Positions 40,276 to 49,428 of a stretch of DNA of 64,000 bases are shown in pieces (position 1 is the first letter of the stretch; each line of letters starts with the position of its first letter). Source of the stretch: Phallus indusiatus (Eukaryota > Basidiomycota > Agaricomycetes > Phallales > Phallaceae); contig JAQFWX010000106.1 of assembly GCA_027605045.1 (NCBI GenBank), positions 121,810-185,809 on the forward strand, read 5' to 3'. Position numbers and translations under genes: made by a program. Below the pieces are notes generated by a model. It was not told where the DNA came from. It made no database searches and saw nothing but the letters and a program-made list of their open reading frames with translations.

Positions 40276-43200
40276 ATGGGGTATGAAATGAATTTTGTGT
40301 TTATGTCTTGATCTCACCTTTTAATAGTAGAACCACATCTGCAAAAAAGTTGAATCATACCATCCGTCTGCAAAATCATCAACGCTTGTGTGATTCCTGC
40401 AACCAGCCTGTTAATAGACGGGGTTTTGACAGACACATAAAAAGCTGTCTGGCCAGGCATGCTCATGCACAATCAATAGCGGGAACACCAGTGGATGTCC
40501 TGCCAGATCCTCCTCCTGACAGTTTGTCTGGACCGGAGCTAATATTTCCACCAGTTGACGAGGAGATGCAGGGTAAGCAATTTTTTTGTAGTTTTCCATA
40601 CATTAAAAAAACCTTACTGTGTTACCTAGACGAGGTAGAATCTGAAGAAGAAGATCCGATTGACGAAAACTCCAATTCAACTGGCAGTGCGGCTCATGAT
40701 GCTGTACAAGAATTCATACGCGTTATGCATCATCCTCACAGCGGCAAAACATCAACTATCATCCCGCTTGATGATCCAACATTAAACCAAGCGTCGTCAG
40801 CCAATCCTACTGCAACTCAAGGTCCGGACGATGATAGTCCCTGGGCCCCATTTCGCAGTCGCGCTGATTTTGAATTCTGTCGTATCGCCGTCTCAAAAGC
40901 ACTTGACAAGGAAACAATTGAAACACTTTTAGAAGGACTTAACGGAAGATGGGCATCTGGAACAGAGTTGACGCTCCGAAACTTTTCTGACTATCAACGG
41001 TCTTTGGCAGCTGCACGTAATTTTAGTGTTCGGGTAAGTGCATATCTCTGCCTTTCCTTACCGGCGTTTTTTGACAATTCAATAGTTTAAAGAGGAGACC
41101 ATTGTACATGAGTTCAAAGGGAAAAAATACAGCTTCACATTCCAATACCGAGACCCATGGCAATGGGTTTTAGACATTGTGACGGACCCTACTTTGGCAG
41201 ATTCCATCATATGGTATCCGGAGCAGAAATGGCTTCATCACCATGGTCGCATTACGCGGATTTATGATGAACTCAATACTGGTGATCGTTGGTGGGAGAT
41301 ACAGGTAGTTAAAACAATGATTATTCATGTCCATCTTCCGCTTAGAATCCACTAACATTGGCACTTCGGAATTTAAGGACTCTCTTCCAAATGAAGAAGG
41401 AATACCACACTGCTTCCTTCCATTACATTTATGGCTTGATAAAAGCAATGTTGCTAAGACAGTCAAAAAACACCCAATTATTCTGCGCGCAGGCTTCTTG
41501 CCCAGCTCAATCCGAAATGGCTCTGGAAATGGTGGTGGTGTGCTTATCGGCTACATGCCTATAGTATGTTTATTACTCTTTTCAGCTAATAAGTTTTGAT
41601 TAATTCACAATTTTAGATTGAAGGGAATTGTAGTACCGAGGATGACTCCATGACATCCGTTGAATTTGCCAGGTTTAGAAGAGAAGTCTATCAGCGGGTC
41701 CACCACATCATCTTCCGCAAAATTCGTCGTCATTCTCGTTGTGGCGGACAAACTGTTACATGTGGGGATAAGTTGCGTCGGGTAATACATCTAGGAATCA
41801 TGATTCTCGCCCTTGATGGAGAGGAAGCGTGGTGTTTGTGTGGTACCCGTGGCGCCAGAGCAAATTACCCATGTCCACGTTGTCTAACTCATCACAATGC
41901 ACTAACATGCCTCAGTGTAACACCAAAACTTCGAACACAGGAAGATATGAAAACTATCTATGAGGATGCCCTAACAATGTCCGCAACAGCAGCTGAAAAT
42001 TTATTACGGGACTCAGGACTTCATTTAGTAAAGGTAATTCATTAACTAAATATTTTATTAAATGTATTAAAATAATATCATCTCAGAATGCCTTTTGGAG
42101 TATTTTTGCCTCTGATCCATACTTGGCATACTCGTATGATGTCTTACACGCAATGGACTCCGGCGAGTGGGGAAAGCACCAATGGGAATTACTCAATGAA
42201 AAGATCCTCAATGACCACGGGAAAAAACAATTATCAGTCAAGTATGTAATTATTCTTTTTTTTTGTTCGGTTCCTTACATTCCAGAATATCAGTATGAAT
42301 AATGTTCCGAGATGGCCATCACTAAAGCATTTCAGTAACGTTACAAATGTTGACTTTGCAGACGGCAACAGCTACCGGGATATATTGAAGGTATGTTATC
42401 TATATCATAATATGCAATGAAAACTTAGCCGTAGTTTAGGCTGTTATATTTTGCTTGGTAAATCTATTACCAACAAACTCGCCAGTAATACATTGTTTCC
42501 GTACTTTGGCTGTAATTCGTTGCATCGCAGTCCTACGGCCAGTGTCACAAGAACACATAGTATACCTAAAGGAATGCCTGACAAAGTATGAAAAGTACTG
42601 CATGGTAAGTCTCGTATTTATGTTCACTAAACTGATTTTAACTGAATGATTGATATCCCAGAAATTAACGAAAACCTATAGGAAGAATTATGAATATCCG
42701 AAGCACCATTCCCTTGTTCACCTTCCCTATGACTTACAGATGAAAGGCGCGATCGATAATTACTCAACAAGGCCTGGAGAAGGGTTTCAACAGGAAGTTC
42801 AGCAAGCTTATGACCAGACCAACTTTCGGAACACTGAGGCACAAGTATGTAAATTGTAATTGTTTTCTAATTCTGTAGTAATCTTTAAGTTATTAGATGA
42901 TTAGAATTGACGAGAATCAAGAAGCAATTGCAAAAATCACGTTTGCCGTTCGCAACTATGACCTTTCGAAACAGGCGGCAGCTAACGAGGTGGCCGTCAA
43001 CGATGATGATGAACCTCTGCCGACAGCCATAGCCAGCGATGACCACTGGAAATTTGGTTCACACCTTCGCAAGGTTTCGCCTGAAGAATGGGAGTCTTGT
43101 GAGCTTGCTAAACGAACAGCAAGGCAGACCGATTGCCGTCCTATTCAGCACTTTTCATCCCAACTCAAACATTTCTTAACGGAGTTCTTACCGGAGCTGA

Positions 43201-43714
43201 CGCGGTCGTTTGAATTTATTAAGGTATGATCAAGCATTTGTCATTAGATACTGTACAATGCTCACATTCCCAGTTAACACCATACCAGTGTTTGTATCTT
43301 CAATACCGTTCGCTCGAAAACTGGCAAGAGAAAAGTGACATACTTCGGTGTAACCCTTGTTTCCACGGTCAGCCTCGTTATGATTGTGTCGTGATCAACA
43401 CAAACCCCATATCGTTCGGCCGACTTCATGGTTTGTTCCGGCTTCACGAATCTCCTAACGTCTACCACGATATTGCTTTAATCACTTACCTTGACCCCTC
43501 TTCATGGAAACCGAAAACAAAATGGGAAGGCTGCTGCGTCTTTGAGGAGAAAACGAAGTCTGATTTCGTGTTCGTCAAATATCTTATTCGAGGGTGCCAT
43601 ATGATTCCGGCATTCGAGAAATCAAAGAGAATTTTCTATCTCAATGACTTGGTTGATTCCGACTCTTTTTTGCGGTTTTATCTTGATCAGCGGCTCCGTC
43701 AGACAGATATATAA
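40276..43714 (+). CDS. Plavaka-type transposase
   Basis: The start is ATGGG at 40276, followed by a 47-nt intron (40281-40327), giving MGRTTSAKKLNHTIRLQNHQ and then a zinc-finger-like RLCDSCNQPVNRRGFDRHIK ending in Cys. The catalytic core shows FQYRDPWQWVLDIVTDPTLA, IYDELNTGDRWWEIQDSLPN, FLPLHLWLDKSNVAKTVKKH, LPSSIRNGSGNGGGVLIGYM, FARFRREVYQRV, LDGEEAWCLCGTRGARANYP with CPRC, and SYDVLHAMDSGEWGKHQWEL, all landmarks of this family. The C-terminus ends FLRFYLDQRLRQTDI at TAA 43712-43714. About eight introns of ordinary size and no internal stop were found, so it may be functional. The acidic residues in LDKSN and in LDGEE are candidate catalytic positions. Confidence 0.85.
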
Positions 43715-43748
43715 CAATTTATAGCTCAATTCCATGTACCTACAACCC

Positions 43749-43754
43749 AATAAA
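43749..43754 (+). terminator. Candidate polyadenylation signal of the transposase
   Basis: AATAAA 35 nt after the stop codon. The same AATAAA in a matching context occurs in the outer copy at 44922-44927. Confidence 0.5.
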
Positions 43755-43896
43755 CGTTTATTCAAATTTTGTTATTCTGATACGGCCGGATATGAAAACT
43801 CCAATTCATATCCGACCCGGTCAGCCCCAATCAGGCCTTCAGGCTGCGCCAGTCCCCGTCAGCCTCCGTCAGATTTTGGTCTCCTAGATCCGGCGG

Positions 43897-43913
43897 TTTC
43901 GATTTTTGCGACA
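43897..43913 (-). repeat. Right terminal inverted repeat of inner element
   Basis: TTTCGATTTTTGCGACA, the exact reverse complement of 36780-36796. It lies 183 bp after the transposase stop codon. Confidence 0.85.
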
Positions 43914-44714
43914 GTATTATCCAGACTTTATAGTGCACAATAGACTCAGGAATGGTATTTACCATGCATTTGCTTATCTTTCTGAATCGAAATGCAAGAG
44001 CAAATATAGGCAACTTTGACTATTTCTACTCTATAGTTTAAACTTGCTAAATACGAATAATAGTGACTAGTCTACAACGTTGTATAGAAATTCAATTACG
44101 TACTAATAATACTAATAGCATACCCAGATAAGAGTCAATTGGGAGGTCGTCGACGAGCAGCCCCAGCCGGCGCTTACATAAGATCTCGTCATAGGTCCAT
44201 CCGCTCCACCATTACTTACACTTTTTTTGCCTCTCCAGACATCTCTTCTTCATCCTCGTTGCTTTTTTTTTCAACAATCAGAAGTCATAGATGGATTTGA
44301 ATAAAAACAGTTGGATTTTCACAAGCTTGTGTCAATGGCAGCGCCATGTCGTGTACTGCGGACTGCCAATGGTTGCACTGGCATGAATTGACAGAACACC
44401 ATATTCGCATCTGTAGACTCACATAATTTTCTCCTGCTCAACCTTTGTGCATATTTTGTGTGCGTCTCAGATTGATCTATAAACTTACTCTTTTTTTGGA
44501 TGACGGTCTATCCTTACAACCACTGCCTAATGACCTGTGTCCCACCTCCCTGGATATTATGGTACAACTGTGAGGTACCATTTGAACGACGATAATATGC
44601 CGGAAAAGTAGACCTACCATACATTATTCATGCCTGCTCATATCAGGCTGTATATCTGTTGCGTTCGGTTAGTTGTATTAGATGTCCTAGTCAACGTTGG
44701 AGGTTCGAGCAGAA

Positions 44715-44945
44715 ATGGCCGTGTTTCAACGCGACGATTTTCTACGATGGATTCGAGAGCTTCAGTTGCTCAACACAAATTGTGAATCAGAGAGCGGTAA
44801 GTGCGCGGCACCTCAACTTGAATGGTTCAAGTCAGGCATTTTGGACGGTGTTTGGTTGCGCTGGCAGCTGAAACCTCAAATTGGACCCTCTAATACTTAT
44901 GTACCCATGTGTGTACAGCGCAATAAACAACTATTAGATTTCTAA
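44715..44945 (+). pseudogene. Residual open frame in the deleted outer element
   Basis: MAVFQRDDFLRWIRELQLLN followed by a Trp-rich segment (LEWFKSGILDGVWLRWQLKP) and a stop at 44943-44945, just before the AATAAA-linked 3' end shared with the inner element. Probably what remains of a gene of the outer copy. It does not align by eye with the inner transposase, so it could instead be separate cargo. Another short fragment at 44290-44430 contains a Cys/His cluster (CTADCQWLHWHE). Confidence 0.35.
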
Positions 44946-45447
44946 TAGAGTGATTTGGCTTGGATATGAAAATTACAACTCAAATATGACCCTGTCAGCC
45001 TCCCGTCAGACCATCAGGCTATCAGGCTCCGTCAGCTCCCGCGACATACTGGCGATATGGCGATATGAAACTCCGTGCTACCTTCCTGACATACTATCGT
45101 ACACTTCATGATAGGAGTTGTTGAGAAGTTGTCCGGATCCGTGATGTAACTGACGTGAAGAGTTTAAAGTAGTTTAAAGTTTCGAAAAAAAAACACGATC
45201 TGGCCACGTTTGTCCGTGAAGTCCGTCTATGAGCAGAGCTAAATAACTTCCACAATTACCGCAAGCATTCGGACGTATGCAGGCGGCTTTCGGCGACTAA
45301 TTTATCTATCGGACTTCCAATTTTCCCGAATATAAATACATACTTGAATTCATTTCAACGTTTTTCTTTTCCTCCAAATTTAAAACTGAAAAAGTGCACC
45401 ATATTCAAAGATATTAGTGATAGGACTGTAGCCTTGCATATTTCGTT

Positions 45448-46568
45448 ATGACTCTCAAAGGTCATAGAACAGACGGGCTATTTCTCCGAGGGCACAAGGT
45501 CCACCCTCAAATCCACTTTAACCTCTCTGCCCGCTATTCTCCAATTGCCTACAGAACTAAGAAATTTCCCCTCATACAGAGGCTCCTTAAACCAAATAAA
45601 TCGTTAGTCCTCATATTCAAGTCTTTTTATAACGTGCTAGTCCCAAGCAGTACTATGATATAATGGCAGACGCATCGCCTCATGCAGTGGTGGAACGACC
45701 GCGGCTTTCGCTGGGCTCAGTTATGTGGAGAACTAACATTCATAGCAAAATGGACATTCAGCTTCCAAAACACCACATGGACTATGCCGCCAACCCACCG
45801 TATACGGGCCCTCCCTTCGGCTCTCCAGGAAATTCAAGACATTCAAGCTCTTGCTGTCACAGTGAACCAAGCATCCAGGCAAAGTTTCTGTGCAGGCAGT
45901 GGAACCTATAAATGGTTTGCTCAAGGTCTGCCTGTGTGACATACATTTGATTGGGAGTTGACTTCTTCTAGACACGCTATCCTCCTTTAAGTGCTACCCA
46001 TGGTCATTGGTGACGAGACCTATCCTCGTTGAGACCGTTTCTATGACGCATTACATAGATCCCCTGACTCTTGAACTAATTCAGGATTTCCCGATTTCTT
46101 GTTATTTAATCCGTTCTTCCGCTTCACATGATAATGGAGCCGTGGAGGACATTAAATCTTGGTGGGAGCTGCAAAACGAACCATCTCATCCAATTGTTCG
46201 TCGGTGATCATACCATCCCGCATGATATATTTTCGCACGATTTGCATACTTCCATGGTTAAAGCAGGTGAGCCTTCTTGGCGTTCTATCGTTTTCACTCA
46301 ATGTGTATTTAATAATATTATCACAGCTTCGGAACCAGCTGTATTTCGTTTAAATGCTCTCACTAACGGAGAATTTATCATGTCTTTCGCCAGGTCGGGA
46401 CGGAATCCTCTTGTTCTGTCACCTATAATGCAATGGAACTCGCCGGACTTCCACGCGCCCTTCGGTCGACCCCTGGACTCTCAGCTTTGCAAGGTGGACA
46501 TTTGTCACCTTGGCCAGGCTGCAATCGTCGACCAGTTGCTATGCCCGAATAGCGCATTGGTGGGGTGA
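45448..46568 (+). CDS. Uncharacterised gene, possibly frameshifted
   Basis: Several protein-like exons join with good splice sites: MTLKGHRTDGLFLRGHKVHP; an intron ending ATGGCAG; THRLMQWWNDRGFRWAQLCG and ELTFIAKWTFSFQNTTWTMP; RALPSALQEIQDIQALAVTV; GTYKWFAQ; an intron 45925-45972; and DTLSSFKCYPWSLVTRPILV running to SWWELQNEPSHPIV. Near 46200 that frame meets TGA, while the +1 frame continues with DIFSHDLHTSMVKA, spliced to SEPAVFRLNALTNGEFIMSF and a stop at 46566-46568. The composition (Trp-rich, W-x-Q-L-C-G-E-L-T-F) looks like a genuine agaricomycete family, but I cannot name it. Either there is a frameshift at about 46200 or a noncanonical junction. Confidence 0.45.
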
Positions 46569-47219
46569 TTCGCAACTTTTGCTTCGAGCGCAATTGGAGC
46601 CTGGGGAAATTTTTTAACTTTGTATATTATATATTGAGCTTGTCATCCACAACCGAGCGTAACTTTTTGTCGTTGACCTTGTTTAACAATAACCTCAGGC
46701 GCATAAGGATTGAGGAAATTACAGACTAATCAAGCTAGTCGCGTCAATTGTGGCGTAATAACGGCTACATGATGACAGATTTCCTTGGCGACATTGTTCT
46801 TTTGGAATCAAAAGTTTTTGAAAATGATCCTCGTAGCTAGAAGACAGTGAAAAAAACTACTTGTGATCAAAGTCAGTTTTCTCTTCAAATATTAGGCTCG
46901 AACACGCGGAAAACTGGCTGAACTACCAATGGTGTACGTGCTCCACAAAGTTAATAAAACAATCGAAGTGCTTTGTTAAAATAACTGAAAAAATTTCAAA
47001 TATAAACGACCATTTTTCTGCGCGCGCTCCCTGATAGTAAAAGACGTTGCCAGATTGAATGAAAAAAATGCCTACATAGGCACCAAGTTGGTTAGTCATA
47101 TCGATTAAGTCATGCGGTTTAGTACTTGCTCCCCGAGTTTTGATTTATTTTGGCCCTTGAGCTAACCAACTTTCGTCTTTTTCTTCGTTCTTTATCATTC
47201 GTCGAATAAACGGAAAAAA
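46569..47219. other. Intergenic region (651 bp)
   Basis: AT-rich upstream region of the zinc-finger/AT-hook gene. No feature recognised. Confidence 0.45.
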
Positions 47220-49066
47220 ATGCTGGAGGAGCCAGGACTTTCATGCACCAGCTTAGAAGAATCCGTCTCCTACAAACATGCACTGTTAGTTAACTAGTTT
47301 TTTTACTGCTGGTACTCGGTGCTTGCTCTAATGACCTTCGCTTGTTCTAGAAATGCACAGGTATCTACTTTGACAAAGAGCTTGAACGAGCCGGATGCTG
47401 TTTCGCCATGTTTACGGTATGAATGCATTTAAACAAGTAGATTTGAACGTAAGAAATAGCTATGATGTCTACGCCAGGAAACGCAAAGTTGATCACGAAG
47501 AGGTCATTAAGTACTATCCAACGGCTGCGAAACGTCGTTTTGAAACCCAAATGCTCATGGGCCCGGGTGATCCTGAACTAGCAGAAGGCAAATTTCTTTG
47601 CTGGTGCTCCGAATGGATCTCGATATCCCTGGAGGTATGCCGCCGTTAACATAGTATTCTATGTCATGTCAAACCTAACAACGGCGCTTGTGGTAGAATT
47701 GGCGCAAACATATCTTAAATTGCCAACACTCCAAGGCAAAAGGTGTCTTGTACGCTGCACAAATGATCGTTGACTCGTATTGTTATGCTTATATAGATGA
47801 TCCCCCAGTTCTTTAGAGGACATGTTCAATATCGCGATGTCGTCTTCTGAGAAGACGATCGATAATGAAAGACAAGACAAGAATGTTACTCCAACTTACC
47901 CCTCGGGGATATATGGAGAGGAAAAACTGGATCCCCGGAAAGCCAGCAAAGAGGACACTGGTGTTCACTATGATCAGTACACGACTGAAACTGGCTCAAA
48001 TGCAACAAATCGTGGAGATGTTAAGAATGGTCACGAAAACGGTATCGCTACTCCATATCCGATCAGGAAAAAAAGACCTAATCGTACGGAAGAGGAGAGG
48101 TTACAAGAGTTTCTCGATGATCCTCAAGTAAAAGAAGTCACACCGGTAATACACGCATTGTTAACGCTACCTAATTTAATATTGATTTATTTCAAAGTAT
48201 CAAGTCCTGTGTCGCGAGTGCAATAAATGGATCAAGCTTCGCAACAATTCACGCTATTGTTCAGTTCCTTGGCGGTGCCATAAAGCTTCTTGGTAAGGTA
48301 TGATTATGTATGTTCTTCGTCTATTGATACCATAAGTAGTAAATGGAACGCCGGGTCAAGAGAAAACGCGAGCGCGATGGCACTGGCAGGGTTATCGAAG
48401 AACATATCACCGAGTCATATCGAGTCTATGCAGTCTTCTTCTTCACGCCATCCGAACGCCAAAAACCCTCCGGGAAGTGTGCACCCTTCTTTACTGAGTA
48501 ATCCAGCGATAACATCGTCACCCCGCGACTCAGAACCTCCGTTGAGGGCCAGACGGTTACATGCTGAGGGCCGTAAAGAGATCCTAGAAGCAGATCCGAA
48601 CGCCGAATTGGTCGAGCCGGCAAGTACAACTTTAGCTCCTCCAGAGAGCATGATGATAATATTCTGGTTTGACAGTATCGAGTTCTGTGCAGGTTGTGCC
48701 AGAAATGGGTAAAACTGAGACCAAAATCCACTTTCTGTTCAGCACCGTGGCAAAGTCATATCCGCAGATGCATTGCGAGATGCGCGAAAAAAGGGTAATA
48801 TCCTCTTTATTTTGATTCCTCATTGTCTCAACATTTGTTTTAGTTTAACAGTGCCGTCGGCTTCCAATCTCAGCGAGGGTAAATTGAATTCACGATTAAT
48901 CACCAGTGGTTTAGAAGGTAGTTCGGCAGGAGGTCTGCGCGTTGATAACGATATCATGCCAAAACACCGTGGTCGTCCACGCAAAAATCCTGCTTTTGGA
49001 ACAACAGCTCAAGATGTCAAAGAAAGCATGGAGTCGGATAGATCTTATGAATCAGAAGAACTGTAG
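47220..49066 (+). CDS. Repeat zinc-finger-like protein with AT-hook
   Basis: Starts MLEEPGLSCTSLEESVSYKH. Three related modules follow: GKFLCWCSEWISISLE joined to NWRKHILNC (about 47600-47735, degenerate); YQVLCRECNKWIKLR with NSRYCSVPWRCHKASW (about 48195-48295); and YRVLCRLCQKWVKLR with KSTFCSAPWQSHIRRC (48676-48780). The spacing C-x2-C-x-KW-(I/V)-KLR-x2-S-x-(Y/F)-C-S-x-PW-x2-H suggests a zinc-binding unit. Each functional module is preceded by DDPQVKEV or ADPNAELVEP. The last exon has the AT-hook RGRPRK at 48968-48985. One intron (48620-48675) uses a GC donor. Stop TAG 49064-49066. Probably a nuclear DNA-binding protein; function unknown. Similar repeats recur in agaricomycete genomes. Confidence 0.7.
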
Positions 49067-49428
49067 TAAAAGTATTTGATAGCCGTATAATAAATGCGAT
49101 AGACTAAGATAGGAAGTGAGTGGAAGAACTGTAATATGATACGAATATTAGTACTTGATATTCACAAGCTAGAACTCTGGTGTGGATTGCGAGATTTTTT
49201 TTTACCGTGAATTAAAATGCGAAAACACGAAAGTTGTAATGTGTAATTCGGGAAATTGCTCGGCTGGCACCGTTCGGATATCGGAATACTGTCTGCTTAT
49301 GAAAGCCTCGCTGTAAACAGAGTACGCAATCTCTCCTCATAGTCGCCTCACCAGTATTGGTGATCTTCTCGTTCACTTGATAGACGTGGAGACATCATTT
49401 TCTACAAGTGTGGAGAACAAATAGAACA

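Larger units (their letters stand above)
36780..43913 (+). mobile_element. Inner Plavaka-type DNA transposon, apparently intact (7.1 kb)
   Basis: Bounded by a perfect 17-bp terminal inverted repeat (36780-36796 and 43897-43913). Subterminal zones are rich in CTGACGG on the left and its complement CCGTCAG on the right, as expected for transposase-binding arrays. It contains three intact genes arranged plus, minus, plus: a coiled-coil protein, a DUF6698-like protein and the transposase. Flanking bases are GT on both sides (AGT before, GTA after), compatible with at most a 2-bp duplication. Plavaka elements are a fungal group usually placed with CACTA-type transposons. Confidence 0.8.
36627..45046 (+). 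mobile_element. Outer, internally deleted Plavaka-like element interrupted by a second element
   Basis: The left end begins TGTCGTAAAAATCGAC at 36627 and the right end closes with GCGACA at 45041-45046. The left 153 bp (36627-36779) align with the left end of the inner element: both run from TGTCGYAAAAATCGA through CCGGTCAGA, CCTGACGG and TCAGATYGA. At the right, 44905-45046 aligns with 43728-43913 (shared CCATGT...AATAAA, GGATATGAAAA and GTCAGCC-rich stretch). The inner element separates the two parts. Subtracting it leaves about 1.3 kb, so the outer copy is probably a non-autonomous deletion derivative. No clear target-site duplication seen. Confidence 0.65.

Noticed and set aside
40308..41090. 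Transposase start at a TTG in the first long frame
   Set aside because: A real ATG at 40276 plus a 47-nt intron gives a better N-terminus; TTG starts are not expected in nuclear fungal genes.
36627..45046. KDZ (Kyakuja-Dileera-Zisupton) rather than Plavaka element
   Set aside because: The core motifs (LDKSN, NGSGNGGG, LDGEEA with CPRC) fit Plavaka; the cysteine-cluster hallmark of KDZ transposases is missing, and no TET/JBP gene is nearby.
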